Both the position numbers and the translations under genes were made by a program. Shown piece after piece: positions 1 to 13,700 of a stretch of DNA of 64,000 nt. The notes beneath the pieces are model-generated. The model saw only the letters and a program-made list of their open reading frames with translations. It searched no databases and had not been told where the DNA came from. This stretch comes from Pithys albifrons albifrons (taxonomy: Eukaryota > Chordata > Aves > Passeriformes > Thamnophilidae), in NCBI RefSeq assembly GCF_047495875.1, contig NC_092461.1:49791101-49855100 (forward strand). Direction: 5' to 3'. Within the stretch, counting starts at the first letter, position 1; each line of letters starts with the position of its first letter.

Positions 1-2777
1 AGCTGGGAACAAAGAAATTATTTTGCAGCCAAAAGTCTGTATGAGGGTGGGGGATTTTTCCTGCTATGAAGACTTCTATGTTTGTCTGCATTTATTAGCT
101 AACTTTTTTCCTCTGCTATGTTTGCATATCTTTAACATTTACACAAACCACTAGAGATAACAAAGGAACCACTCGGCCATTGTTGTGAGGCAAAATCTTT
201 GTTGTTTGAGTGATTTGGTTCCAGAAGGGAGCCTAAGCCTTGCTGTGATAATGGGAAGTGGCTGTGTCCAGCCCCTACCATTACATATCATCATAATTGC
301 TCTGAAGGTCTAAGGACACAGACAAGGAAAGGACTGTAAGTTTAGTTTTTCAGGTGACAAAGCTGCACTTAAAAACTATACGTAAGTCTTCGGGCAACTG
401 AGTTTATATTATATATCTGACAAAGAAGCTGCAATTTTCACAGTACTGGTTGGGAACAGTCATTTTGAGATCAGTTTATTTTAATGAAATAATTGTAATA
501 AGCTAAGGCAATGACACCTACAGACCACAGAGGGTGTTAGTAAGGGAGAGGTGATGCAGAACAGGTAGGAAGCACCTGAGGACTGAGAGGGATTAGCAGG
601 TGCAGGATGTGTGAAACATTGCAGTATGACATGAAGAAAATGTCTCTGCTGATCTGTTGATTTTTAGAAGCTAGTAGAGGTGAATATTATTTCCTCGGCT
701 TCTTTTTCGTAGATCTTTCTTGAGAACTGGTGAGTAGAGAATGGGCTAGTTGTTTTATGCAAAAAGATTGTCTTGGAGAGGTCATCCTGCTGGGCATTGG
801 TCCTGGGCTTGCTCCTCAGAGACCACTGCACATCACAGCTAGAGTCTTCCTCCCTAGATTCTACACTGGGGAAAGTAGTAGTAATAAGAAATGCAAAATA
901 CAGCTGTGAATTTTCTTGTGATTTTAATACTTTTCTCATGTCATCTTGTCTTGCCTGATAAACTTGTCCAGCCATGCCCATGTCGTTTTGAGTATCTTTT
1001 CTGACACAGGAGAAAACAGGCGACCAATTCCCTTCAGATTAGTTCAGCTGTGAGAGGGCAATGTGGCTGTGGAGGGTGTGGTGCCTGCGCATGCTTATCA
1101 AAATCAGATAACTCAGGAAACTAATTACAACTTTTAACTGTTGCTGCAATCTCTTCCGTGGAAAAGAAGCTCTCACGTGAATATTTCTTGCATTAGAGGT
1201 GAAAGCAGATCACCATCCCGAACTTGCTGGTTTTTGGAATGTTGCCAAAAAGCTCTTTAAAAAAGGCATTCCTACTGGAATATGTCATGGACTATTCTTG
1301 CTCCCAGCTCAGATGGGGAACTGGAATGCAGACCTCCCTGTCACACACAAGAATGATGGCATTCGGCAGGCTCACGTTGCAATCTAGAGAAAATAAGCAT
1401 CAAGGCAGAGGCAATACCCCATGAAAATGACAGGGAGAATAAGAAAAAGCCATGTGCTGTGTGTAGGGAGCTCGGCAAATCCACAGCTCTACAAACCTGC
1501 ATTTAACACTGGCCAGAGCTTAAGCCAATGTAACAATTAGCTGGGATTTACACATGTGTACTTACACTAAAAAATTATTTTGTTACTTTTAGAGGCAGTA
1601 TATCCACAATAGAAGGAACTGCCTAAAGAGTGGAGTGAAAAGCAAGGGGAGAAGGAAGCATCTGAGCTGAAAAGATGAGAATTACGGAAAGCTCTTTAAG
1701 GCAGAACACTAGATGCAGTCTTCTTCATTAATCTTCTGGTTAGCCTTTCTTAGAAGGGACTAACATTCTGTAAGAAGAAGGAAATGTAAATATATATATT
1801 CTGAGCTAGAAATAGTTTCATTTTAGGTTCTTTGTTTCCCAGGTTTATTTTAAACAAGCAAACTCACCCCCTCCCAGTAAACTTTTTCTGCTTCCTTTGG
1901 TGTCATGTCAGATTGAACCTGGAATATCTTCTAGAGATCATGTGAAAATGGTTCTATTTTTGCTGGGTAACTGTCAAGTAGAACAGACTGTGACAATAAA
2001 AATGTTGATCTCTGTGGCTGCTGAAAAAGAGTGAAGTTAAGTGAATCTCACTGATATTTAATTTGCAAACTGAATTGCATCTACTGAGGGAGGGGAAAAG
2101 CAGCAACACTTGTGTTGATGCGAAATTCTGCATTTGAAAACACTCCTTATTAATGATTCAAAACATACAGTTCCTAGGAGCTGTAAACAAGTTCAGTATT
2201 CTGCACACTAATCCATAACCATTATCATATGTAAAGAACAAGAAGTTACTCATAAACAGATGTTCCTTCTGCCAAATCCATTCATTTAATGCACATTTTA
2301 CTTTCCAAGTGCTAATTAGCAACTTTCTGTGGTGGGTGGATTACATGAAAGGATGGAAAAGCAGGGATTAGTTTGCCTGCAAAGGAGCAATGTCTCCATG
2401 ACTGTTCCAAAATCTTTTCCATCTTGCCTTGTAGTGGAAGAGTTGTTCATCTTGGACTTGCTCTCACTGCCCTGGAGAGCAATCACCATTGTGTTTCCAG
2501 GCACTGTGAGGCACCAGGAGATGCCAAACTTGTTCTGTTACCAGAGAGCTGTGTCATTAAAAGTGCTCTCTGCCCTGACTGGGAATGAAGCCTGGCATTC
2601 GCAATTGCTTATGCCCAGAGAAGGCAATTATCTTGCCATAAGTTATAGGTGAGCTTTCAGGAAAAGATTTGCCAAAAGCAAAGGGTGGAGGAACAACTAG
2701 TGCTCAAATCATAAATAATTTCTAAGTTGCTTCATATTTCTCAAGGTCTGGTTCAGCCAGATGTTGAGAAATTCTAA
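1..2777. other. Apparently intergenic single-copy sequence
   Basis: I see no recognisable gene, RNA or repeat here. The short ORFs on both strands (up to about 107 codons) have no family motif, no consistent codon usage and overlap one another in several frames, so I read them as chance. Confidence 0.5.
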
Positions 2778-3155
2778 GTACGGAGATCCCACCATCTTTC
2801 AGGGCAACCTCTTCCCCTGGCTAAGTATTCCAGTGAGTTTTTTTCCTTATGTCCAGCTGGAATTTCTCTCTTTTTAATATGAACATCCAAGAAGCATGTA
2901 AGTCAGTCTTTGCTGTAACTCCCTGAAAGGAAGATGTATGCAGCGTAAAGACCTTCCCTCAGCCTTCTCCAGGTTAAACAAAGCCAATTTTGTCCGTCCC
3001 TCCTGCCACAATGAATGCTGCAGCACTGCAACCATCTTGGTGACTCTCTATTGGACTCTCTCCAATTTGTCAGTGTTTTACCAGGAGCCCCAAACTGGAC
3101 ACAGTAGTCCAAATGCAGCCTTGTGAGTACCAGACAGGGGGGATCCTTACATGGA
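2778..3155 (-). mobile_element. Old CR1 LINE fragment (3' part, minus strand)
   Basis: Read on the minus strand this matches the 3' third of CR1 ORF2 and the region leading to the 3' UTR. The reverse-strand landmarks appear in the usual order: a segment like the 'stop and scan' CR1 tail near 2,780-2,835, the 'ttttttcc..atgtccagc' block near 2,838-2,862, the 'cttctccaggttaaacaa' block near 2,962-2,982 and 'ccaaactggacacagta' near 3,089-3,106. Many substitutions and small indels against the younger copies in this window show that it is old. The 5' end is truncated, as is normal for CR1, and the terminal repeat is lost. It encodes nothing intact. Confidence 0.8.
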
Positions 3156-3271
3156 TCCACACAAGGAAAAGGACTGTCATTAATTAAAAACTTGGCCAGG
3201 CTGTGCTGAGCTCTCCCAAAACTCCATCACTGGAATTACCAAAGCGGGGCTTCTCACGGATATTTAAAGAA

Positions 3272-3523
3272 AGGACAAGAGACAATGGGCACAAACTGAA
3301 ATGCAGGAAATTCCATTAAAATGTAAGAAAAAAATGTCTCACTGTGCAGGTGGTGGCCTAACACTGGAACAGTTTGCTAGAGAGGATGTGAAGCTTCCAT
3401 CCTTGTAGATAGTCAAAAGACAACTGAACATGGCCCCAAGCAACTTGATGTGCCTAACCCCCCTTTGAGACGGGGTGGGTTGATGAGGTGTCTTCCAAAC
3501 TCAACTACTCTGTGATTCTGTGA
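3272..3523 (+). mobile_element. Old CR1 LINE fragment (3' end, plus strand)
   Basis: This plus-strand segment matches the CR1 3' end: 'ggacaagagacaatgggcac' near 3,276-3,295, a block like 'gtctcactgtgcaggtgg' near 3,335, 'cttccatccttgtagata' near 3,393, and an end in 'ctgtgattctgtga' at 3,510-3,523, the variant CR1 terminal repeat. It lies head to head with the minus-strand fragment just upstream, about 115 bp away. Divergence is high. The orientation change means two separate insertions or an inversion. Confidence 0.8.
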
Positions 3524-6500
3524 ACTGCTAAGTGAGATTAAAGGAGCTACATGCCCAGGGCAGGTTATAGGATGACCCACATTTGGATCAATGCTTTATC
3601 AACATGAGAGGCAGAGACACAAATAAAAGATTGTTAAAAATAGACGTAGAACCCACAAAGAGATGCTAGTGTGAAGTTGGTGTCAGGTGGCACACAGAAT
3701 CTACTTCAGATGTTAATGGGAGAGCAGTTCTGTGATAGTAATCACAGTGCAATTAGGTTAGTGTTGCAATGGGAGAGAACACCCCAAGCATATTCAGCAA
3801 ATGGATGTTCATTTTCAAGAGTTTTATCAAAATGAGATTTTAAAAAAGAAAAAAGAAAACAGAAAGAAAGAAAGACTTTTAAAAAGCAATCCAAAAGCAA
3901 GAAGGGAACAGGCTGCCTGGACACTAATAAAAAGTACTATATTAAAATCCCAGGTAAAAGCCACAATTTGAAAAGAAAGCAATGTGGTCCAAAAAGGCCA
4001 TTTCACAGCTCAATAGGTACATTAAGGATACTATCACAAGCAATAATTTAATGTTTAAAAAATGGAAGGCTTACCAGAATTAGGAGACTAAGAAAGCCCA
4101 TAAAATATGGCAAGGCAGTGAAGTCCATGGAGATGGTAACAAGTACATAGAGAAACCAGACATATTTAGATTTTCAGGTAGCTTTTGACAATTTGTCAAC
4201 AAAGGCTACAAAAATGCTAAGTCATCAGGGACCAAATAAAAGGTCCTTTTGTGCTTTGAAAATGGAAAGGAAAGGTTAAGGCCCAACTATGACTTCTTCA
4301 CGAAGGAGAAGCAGCAGCAACAGAACCCCTGGGAGTCACTCTGGTATTAGTCAAAATCTTCACCAGCAGCCTGGAGTAAGGATGTGTGTCTGGGATGCCC
4401 AGATTTGCAGTCAATAGCAAGCTCATTTGTCTGGTGAAAGGCTGAGCTGTAGGTAAAGAATTCCAGGAGAACTTAACAAAGCCAAGGATGCCCATGAGCT
4501 CCAGGGTTCACAAAGTAGGATGATGTCATGGGTTGAATAATCTATAGAATAATCAAAACCGTGTTCACATGGTTCTGAACTCATTATTGGTACCCATTGC
4601 TCAAGAAAATGGTCTTGGATTCACCACGGACTATTCCCTTAAAAAGTCATCTCGGTGTGCCGTGGTAGCCAGAAAGCCAGGAAAAAGGTGAGCATCCTCA
4701 GGGAGTCTAGTCCAGCTTGGTGCACCCACCGCTGCAGCAGTGTGTGTGGTTCTGGTTTCTGCACCAGAAGAAGGATACACAGTGTGATAGAGAAAGGAAA
4801 CCAAAAGGGACAGAGGGAACAGCTTCCGGTAGGACTGGAAATCCAGGATTGTTCACATTAGAGAAGAGATGGTTGGGGCATGATCAAGACTTTTTAATGC
4901 ACTTACCTTTCATAGAGGTGGGTGCAAAATCTGGTCACCTGGCAGTGAAGGAGTAACTTGCTGAAGAGAAAAACATTTGTTTCCAGGAAATCAAAGGCTT
5001 TGTCAATGCTGTTGGTAGCCCCCAAAAGGAACTTGTCACAGGCACCAGGATTGTTCCTCTCATCTTCTCACACCCTGTGCCCAGGAGGCTCTGCAGATGG
5101 CTGTGTAATGTCCTGTGTTCTGCAGGAAGTCAAAGTTTTGCTCTGTCACACTTGAGGCTAGGACTTATCCAACCCGTGGGTGTGCAGTGCTGCTGGAGCT
5201 TTTACTGGAGAAGAGGCAGAGGTTCTGGTATCAGCAGGGCTGAGACATTTCATTAGAACCACGCATTTGCTCCATTCCTCCAGCCAACTTGTTTTGAGTG
5301 TCATTTTTCATTATGGGGTTTGCAGTTGTGTCCCAAAACAAAAAGAAATTATATGTGTGCCCTTTATGTTTTTATAGTATATTTAAAAAGGGGGAACCCC
5401 CTTTGTTTTGATTTTGCTTCCAAACAGGATTTTTTTGGTTGTCTTTGGATTTTTTTTGCCTGGTTTTGTTTCACTAGTTAATGTCATCACTCCTCTTTCC
5501 TGTTTTTGCTGTAGGCCTTCTTAGATGGTTCACAGATGTCCACTGAAAATGAAAAGATAGCATGCTGAATCCTGAACACAAATAATCTTCATTTGTAACT
5601 TGAGCTGTTTATGCCCACAAAAGAAGAAAGAAAAGATATTCTACTTCATCTTGCTGCTTTGCTTTCTCTTTTCCCTGGAATTTTCAAAAACTGCCTCCCA
5701 AGACTTGTGCAAGCCCCAAAATAGCTTTTCCACAATAACATCACAGCTCAGTTGGCAACCTTCCCCAAAACAAATCTTTCCTCACATCATAGTTCCTTCA
5801 GGCCTTTGCTAAATGCAGTGGAACTTTCTAATCACTAAAGCTGTCTTTTTTCTTTTCTTTCATCTCTTCCCACTTAAAGCAGCTTGTTGTCCTGTTCAAG
5901 TATCTCTTTTTGCTATTTACTGCAAGAAGCTGGGCTGATCTATAGACGTATTTCTCTGGTTCTCACTATCAGCTGTTTTTCTCAGGATCCCCTTTGTATC
6001 TGTTTTCCCACTCAAAATTGTACTTGAGCTCCTAGATGTGACCTTCTCTCAATTTTTCAGGTCTAAGCAGAGGAGTTTCTGACTTATCTGCTTCACTTAC
6101 TGAACATCTTTGGAGATGGACCTTTCCTAAATTTGCATTTTTCTGTTTCAGACAGGACATCCTCTTCTTTGAGGAAAGCCACGATTCTTGAGGCCAACAG
6201 TGACAGCCCTATGCCATCTGGTCCTGTTAAACACTATTCCCACTGTGTGTGTTATGTCATATTTTCTTCGTTACATGCGGTAAAAAATACTTGGTTGGAA
6301 TGTGAACTATTCACTGGAGATGGTGGCAAACATCCCCATGCCTGCTGTCCCAACAAGTGTTAGAGTTGATTGTGTCCCTGCAGAGGAGGTGCATGACAAT
6401 TCAGCAGAGAAAGGTGGCTGAGCATCAAGCATACCAAGCACCTCTGGAAATCCTATCCTGTTGTTTTCCTTAGTTTCCGATCTTGGTAAGCAGGGATTGA

Positions 6501-8971
6501 CTGAATGCTCAGAGGGAGTTCAAGATGAGAACAGCTGAATCACAGCAGACTCATTGGAGTGATGGAAGGCAACTGCAAGCAGAAATCTGCATGAGTCATC
6601 CTAAAGAAAGAGGCCAGAGAAAAGGGTGGGTGTGCTTTGTATTAAAGTACATAGTTCTTCTGGGAACACGAACGTCTCAGGAGCTTCTGCTTTCCTAGTC
6701 TGGTGTAAATCCAAAGGAGATCTACTATTTTTTATTAATTGCTCTAGATATGGATGGGTTCTGCTGCGAACAAGAGGTACAGCCCAAGCTCTCACCCCAT
6801 TCTGTCCTTAGATCTGCCTGGTTTTCACCTGCTGCAGATCCATGGAAGTGAGATGGCATCCCTCCAGAACAAAGGCCCAGGGCTGAGCAGGGACAAAACT
6901 GTGCCCAAGGACATTACAGGACCATTGCCTCAGCTTCTTCCACTGTGGTATCCTGAAAGTGTAAAGAAAAGGAGCTGCTCATGTTGGGCAGAGGCGGAGG
7001 GCACAGTTCCTCCCATAGTAGGGCCATGCTTTGCCCTCACGTTGCCCCCATGCACAGCCTTCATTCCACACCCTGTCTGACCAGTCGGGGTTCCCCCTCC
7101 TACACCTCCCACACTTGCCAGCGCTTGCTGGAAATGGACTAACAGGAGCTATTTGACTTAATAGGTGGATGCATGCATTTTTTGGTGGGTTGGGTTTTTT
7201 TTTGTGGATTGAGGGATTGGCAATGCCACAAATGGTGTTGGTCTGAACCCCACACAGCAGTGTCTCAGCACCCTCACATTATGACAGTAGCCCCATAGTC
7301 TTTGTAAAACTGTATTGTCTAGTTCACAGTAAACATCTGCCTGGTAAATGCAGCCACCACCAAGCCTTTGCTTGAAATCCCTGAAGGAAAATAGCTGGCC
7401 ATCATCTACATATCCCATGTTTGTTTCTAGAAGGGTGTGTGGTACCCTGATATCCTGAAACCAAATATTAGCTCCCGCTGCTCATGTCTGGTAAAGATGG
7501 CTGTGCTGATGAGACTGCCCCAAAATGTCCTTCTGTTAAAATCAGCTGAGTGAGACCACACAGTTTAAATCACCTGTCAGCTTGATAACTGGGGTCCTTT
7601 TGGCTCCTAAAGATACAGGTTAGCCCAAGTGAATACCTGCCCCAGCAGTCTGCCAGTGTGCTGAGCAGCTGAGTGCTTGCTCACACGCTCCCCGCTGCTG
7701 AGCACCAGACAGCGTGTTGGAGGGATTCCTTACAGTGACTCCAAAGGCTTCCTCTGGCCAGGCCCCTGCGGTATTTTTCACTCAGGGCACTGTTACTTAC
7801 AAGGTGTCATGCATCCACAGCATGGTCCAAGCAAGGATCTCAAAGCTCTGTATAGATGAAAATTAGCACCGTTTCAACAGCGACCTTCCCAGCCTCCACT
7901 TGGAGCCACAGCTACTCCCATAGCTCACCTCCTCTCTGCCCAGCTTTGCCTTCCTGGGTTTGTTGCTTTTGCTGCTTGCTCTTTCTCTTTGTCAGAGGAA
8001 TAACATCAGCATGACCATAAACTCTGTGTTCCCCTGTGGTGGCACCTCCACATTCAAGGGAACTAAGTTAGGCCAATGTTTACAAGAAATATTCTAATTC
8101 CAGTGTGTGAAACCATCCTTTTGGCAATATCTTTCTGTGGCTAAGCATTAAAATGTTTATTTAGTCTGGACCAAGGTCTATTTCAAGTCAAAATGCCATA
8201 GTCAGACATTCCTGCATTCTACAACAGTGTTCCCTCAAGCTGACTGTGACAGGGCTGTTGCTGTCCAGGACATGGAAAGATTCTCTCCTGCTTGTGCACT
8301 GTCCCCTCGTTTCTGAGAAGCGCTGAACAGTCACAGCCAGTGGTGGCTCAATGCTAAGAAGTATTGCTGCTCTGCATGGGAGTGAGTGCTCAGCACTTTC
8401 AGGAACCTATGAGATGGGCAGTTCCTCTTTTAATGATCTGATGTCCAATAAAAATATATCTGGCAAAATATATGCACCAACTACCTTCATCTAAGCATTA
8501 GATTTACCTGCATGTTCCCACCAGTCTTCAACAGAAGAAAATTATATCTTGAAAGTTTTCTTATTTTCTAGTTTCTCTGTATCTTAATGTGAAAATCTAG
8601 TGTCTGATGACATAGGAGCTTTTTTTTCAGATTTTGGTGGGGTTTTTTGTTTCTTTTTTAACAATATTATTAGATGTCTCCCAGAAAGTGTCTTCTCATG
8701 ATCTTACAGTATGAATAATCTTTGGGGTATTATGGCATGTATCTTCCCAGATGAGTCCAGGGAATGTAATCAGATGAACAAACAGAATTACATATGTCTG
8801 CACTATGCAAGTAGTTTAATAAGTACGTAAAATACAAGGCTTGCATTGGTGAATGTTATTGTCTGCAGAGAGACAGTGCAGCAACAAATGAAGTGACATG
8901 CATGTATATATGCCTACCTGCATATATTGTGCCCTCCTGATCCAGGTGTGGTATTACTAACTTGGAAAACT
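3524..8971. other. Apparently intergenic sequence, no supported gene
   Basis: Mixed single-copy sequence. A purine-rich simple stretch lies at about 3,840-3,880. T-rich runs occur near 5,400-5,470, 7,180-7,205 and 8,620-8,660. None of the short ORFs shows a domain, a signal peptide with a plausible body, or a splice context I would defend. Confidence 0.45.
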
Positions 8972-10645
8972 GAAAACCTCCATTCTCTGTTGCACTTGGA
9001 GGGAAATATAGTTAAGGAAGATAAGGAGAAGGCTGAGGTACTTAACACCTACTTTGCCTCAGTTTTCACCAGTAAGACAGGTGGCCCTCAAGACAACTGG
9101 CCTCTGGAGCTGGTAGACAGGGAGCTGAATAGCCCTCTTGTTTTCCAGGAGGAAATAGTTACTGACTTACTGAGCCAGCTGGATCCTAACAAGTCTATGG
9201 GACCAGACAGGATCCATCCCAGGGTGATGAAGGAGCTGGCAGAAGAGCTTGCCAAACCACTCTCCATCATCTTCCAACAGTCCTGGCTCTCTGGGGAGGT
9301 CCCAGATGATTGGAGGTTGGCCAGTGTCACCCCAATCCACAAAAAGGGCTGCAAGCAGGACCCTGGCAACTACAGGCCTGTCAGCCTGACCTCCGTGCCT
9401 GGGCAGGGTTATGGAGCAGTTCATCCTGAGTGCAATCACACAGCACCTTCAGGGTGGACAAGGGATTAGACCCAGCCAGCATGGGTTTAGGAGGGGCAGG
9501 TCCTGTCTGACCAACCTGATCTCTTTTTACGATCAGGTGACCCACCTGGTGGATGAGGGGAAGGCTGTGGATGTGGTCTATCTGGACTTCAGCAAGGCCT
9601 TTGACACTGTCTCCCATAATATACTCCTGGAAAAGCTGGTAGCCCATGGCCTGGACAAGTGTACCCTCTCCTGGATTAGGAGCTGGCTGGAGGGTCGAGC
9701 CCAGAGAGTGCTGGTGAATGGAGCTGCATCCAGCTGGTGGCCAGTCACCAGTGGTGTTCCCCAGGGGTCTGTGTTGGGTCCAGTCCTGTTTAACATCTTT
9801 ATTGATGATTTAGATGAGGGGATTGAGTCCATCATCAGCAAATTTGCTGATGACACCAAGCTGGGAGGGAGTGTCGACCTGCTGGAAGGCAGGAGGGCTC
9901 TGCAGAGGGATCTGGATAGACTTGAGAGATGGGCTGATTCCAGTGGGATGAAGTTCAATAAGGCCAAGTGCCTGGTCCTGCACTTTGGCCACAACAACCC
10001 CCTGCAGCGCTACAGGCTGGGCACAGAGTGGCTGGAGAGCAGCCAGGCAGAAAGGGACCTTGCAGTACAATTGACAGGAAGCTCAACATGAGTCAACAGT
10101 GTGCCCAGGTGGCCAAGAAGGCCAATGGGATCCTGTCCTGTATCAAAAATAGCGTGGCCAGCAGGACCAGGGAAGTGATCCTTCCCCTGTACCCTGCACT
10201 GGTGAGGCCACATCTTGAGTACTGTGTTCAGTTCTGGGCCCCTCAGTTCAGAAAGGATATTGAGGTGCTGGAGCGAGTCCAGAGAAGAGCAACAAGGCTG
10301 GTGAAGGGACTGGAGCACAAGCCCTATGGGGAGAGGCTGAGGGAGCTGGGGTTGTTTAGCCTGGAGAAGAGGAGGCTCAGAGGTGACCTCATCACTGTCT
10401 AGAACTACCTGAAGGGAAGTTCTAGCCAGGTGGGGGTTGGTCTCTTCTCCCAGGCACTCAGCAATAGGACAAGGGGGCACGGGCTTAAGCTCTGCCAGGG
10501 GAAATTTAAGTTGGATATCAGAAAAAAATTCTTTCCAGAGAGAGTAATCAGGCATTGGAATGGGCTGCCCAGAGAGGTGGTGGATTCACCATCCCTAGAG
10601 ATTTTTAAATGCAGATTGGACGTGGCACTGAGTGCCATGATCTAG
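8972..10645 (+). pseudogene. CR1 ORF2 reverse transcriptase remnant (copy A), frameshifted
   Basis: This remnant carries the reverse transcriptase part of CR1 ORF2; the endonuclease domain is lost by 5' truncation. In an intact element the enzyme copies LINE RNA at a nicked target site. Visible RT motifs are [13 protein letters not shown] at 9,579-9,617 (first catalytic Asp block), [20 protein letters not shown] near 9,756-9,815, and the catalytic FADD at 9,843-9,854. Three lesions break it: one extra G at about 9,401-9,403 shifts the frame relative to copy B; a 2-nt deletion at about 10,067 ends the RT frame 12-20 nt later; and a TAG at 10,400-10,402 interrupts the C-terminal region. The remaining C-terminal part reads on to 10,645. 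It cannot make a full protein. Confidence 0.93.
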
Positions 10646-10737
10646 TAAATGGACTAGAGTTGGACCAAGGGTTGGACTCGATGATCTTGGAGGTCTTTTC
10701 CAACCCAATCCATTCTATGATTCTATGATTCTATGAT
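8972..10737 (+). mobile_element. Young 5'-truncated CR1 LINE, copy A
   Basis: A CR1 retrotransposon of about 1.77 kb, truncated at its 5' end inside ORF2 and complete at its 3' end, which finishes in three tandem TTCTATGA-type octamers (10,713-10,737). The 5' boundary is set by where identity with copy B (14,715-17,140) begins. It codes for most of the reverse transcriptase domain. Against copy B I count about 32 differences by eye over about 1.76 kb, including a 6-nt indel, which is roughly 98% identity. No obvious target-site duplication is visible, which is usual for CR1. Confidence 0.95.
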
Positions 10738-13700
10738 CACACTTCCTCAAAAATGATGAGATTTTGAAAAGTCAATATATAGTGAATTCTCTGTCTTCCA
10801 ATTCTCAATCTTCAGCCTTCAGATTCTGCTCTGGGAGATACTTTCAAGGTTCAAAAAAACCCCAAAACCATTGATGAGATGCCTATGTGATCAGAAAAGG
10901 GCTTGAAAAGACACCATTTGACATGAGCCACACACTGAAGCTGTGAGAACTGGCAGCAGTGACAGTATTATAATTAAGGATAACATTTTTTCCAGATAGG
11001 ATAAACACCATTTGTCATTTCACAAGCTTTGGAATGTGAAAGTGGAACTACAACTATTTCCTTTTGTCCTCCAGATGTAGATGATGTTGCTTCACCATCT
11101 GACATTGCAAGTATTAGTAGACATCATTAACGACATTTAAAAACTCTTCTCTTTCAGCTCCTCTTCTCATTCTCCAATTTTGACGGTTTTCTTGAGCACT
11201 GACCCCAAGTGCTTTATTACTGATTACTGATTTCATACTCAAAATGTGCTATACCAGAAAAGGAAGGTCCAAAAAGGATGACAAAAAAGTGTGGGAATAT
11301 GTGAAGTTAACATCCATTCTGGAAAAATCTGGTATTACTTATGGCAGCACATTTCAGAATTGCAGGTCTGGGGTCTGTATGACAGAAGTAAATCTGCAGC
11401 TAAATTGGATGCCTGGGTATCTTTTTGTTATGACAGTTGTACCCTGTACAGAAATGTCAAGAAAACTGTTAGCCATTCATTCCATATGTCAGCAAACAGG
11501 GGAGGAATGTGTGTGACCACATCTATGGGTGCAGCTGGGAATGCCCAGTGCAGCTCTGCAGAGCAGAGGAAACCTAGAGAGGATCCCAGGTGGGATTTTC
11601 AGATATTCAGAATGCATAATTCCAGTGTACATCATCCAGGAAACCTGTATGAGTGCTGGATGTGTAACAATGTTGAACACCTCTGAAAATCCTTCAGCCA
11701 AAAGAAGCATGCCACTAAGTGAGCCACAGCTGCAGCGTGCTGGATGCACCATTATTTTTCTCAGCAAAGTTAAAAAGAGATTTTTAATGACCACAGATAA
11801 ATAGCACCCAGGTAATGCCTCTTGCTGGTGAGATGGCAAAACAAGGCATCCCCTAAGGGACACAAAGGAAAATCATCCACAAAATTGCCAGCAGCACTCT
11901 GAAATCTCTCTCTTGGTCTCCTGTGCCTGGCTCTGAGCCACAAAGGGATCTCCCTGGGGAATTTTACCTCCCTGAGTGACTGTCAGAACTCTGCTTCCTG
12001 GTGTGCGCTGCTCCTGACTGAACTTTAGGCACTGACAAGTGATAATCTTTCCAATTGTTTTACTTCTATTGTTCCAGAATTTGAATTATTTTTCCTCAGA
12101 CTGTGCCCTTTAAAGTGATGGGAGGCAGCCTGGATTTGTTTGGCCAGGCTAGAAGTTTCTCCCCCTCTCAGAGCTAAAGAAAATGCACATTTCTTTGCAG
12201 TCTCATCACAAGAGACACACAGGTCCCCTCTGCTCACCCCTGTCCTCACTCTGGAAAATGGTTGTGCCCATGTTTGTGGAGAGAAGCTCTGCTGGGCTGC
12301 CTTCCCTCTGTCCTCCATCATGGAGACTCCTTCCTGGGTCCCGAGTGGATGCCTGTGTCAGCCTGCCCTCGATACTCCAGCAAAGAACAGCACAACATGA
12401 GTACCAACTACTCAGTCCACCCACAGGAAGGTTAACTTAAAGGAGGACGATGTATTTGTTCTTAAAGAGAACATCACCTCACAGCTACCACTAGGAACAA
12501 AGCAATGACTTAATGGGAAACAAAACCCATATGCCACATACAAGAAGATGAGAGGAAAACTTGTTAGAAACTGCAAAGTGACTTAACCTGAAAAACTGAA
12601 GTGCTGAACTGCCTTAGCTTAATTCTGTGCATTGCAATACTCTTTCCCCACATCATTGAGACATTCACCAAGATCCCAGCACACTGTGATGGGACACAAA
12701 TGAGAGAAATGCTGTGTCCAAACTTCACCCCATGGTTCAAGGTCTGGGTCCCTGCCACACAGGCAACCCCAGAGCCACCCTCTTCTCCCACATAAGAAGC
12801 AGTGACCAGAGTAAGGATCCCTGCTTTGTCCCCCATATGGCATCCCAATTCTGGGGAGAATGAGGACCAGCCAGAAGGATGGGTCTTCCATCCTCCTCTG
12901 CTCCTAAAATACCTTATTTATAAAGTTAAACAGCCTGGGAACTTGGCATCTCTACTGTCTTTGTTCCTCTGACATCTGCTCTGGCTGCCTGCAGTTTCCA
13001 ACCTGGGAAGGATGGAAATTTCATTACAGTCCCCCTCCATTTAAGCACATGCCTGCCTTGGGGTTGAGTCATCCCTAGTCAGATGATTTGCAAAGCAAAG
13101 CCTTCCTGACCTGATCTCACTGTGCTTTGGCTGTGCTGCCTTGCCACACTGCCTGTCCTCCCTGGGCTGTGAAAAAAACCACTCACAGGCATAAGTTGGT
13201 CCATGATGCACAGGCTCAGAATCATGAGAAAAACTGTTTGACCTTCCTGTGTCAAATGTGCTAGAAATGGATGAGCATGTGGCAGAGAGAGGCACCTGTG
13301 CCTTTTGCACAGGAGAAAAAAGGAACATTGCAAGCCTTTTGATGTGTCTCAGTGAGCAAGCAGCAACATCAACAAAGACAGCAAAAGATTTAGAAAAGCA
13401 TACTTGTAAGAGGTGAACACAAAACTGTCCAAAAGTGATGGATTTGATAGCTTCAGAGACAATTTGCTTTGTGTTGTGCCTGATTTGCTGTCATTTCACA
13501 TAACATAAACACTTGAAAATAAGATACAGTCAAAATGTTCTGGAGAGGGAATGGCTGCTGCATTTCCCCAGAGCTAACATCCTACCTCAAGTGAACTTTC
13601 TCCATTCTACCATCAAAGAAGGGAGGTATCCATAGGCCTCAGGGTAGGGGTGGTTTAGACTGCATTATTGAAGGGCTCCTCTCACAAGGACATCTCCTCT

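Noticed and set aside
9578..9997. Antisense ORFs opposite the CR1 reverse transcriptase (also at 10,010-10,555, 15,580-16,059 and 16,422-16,967)
   Set aside because: They are shadow frames of the RT coding strand, repeated at the same place in each copy because the copies are nearly identical.
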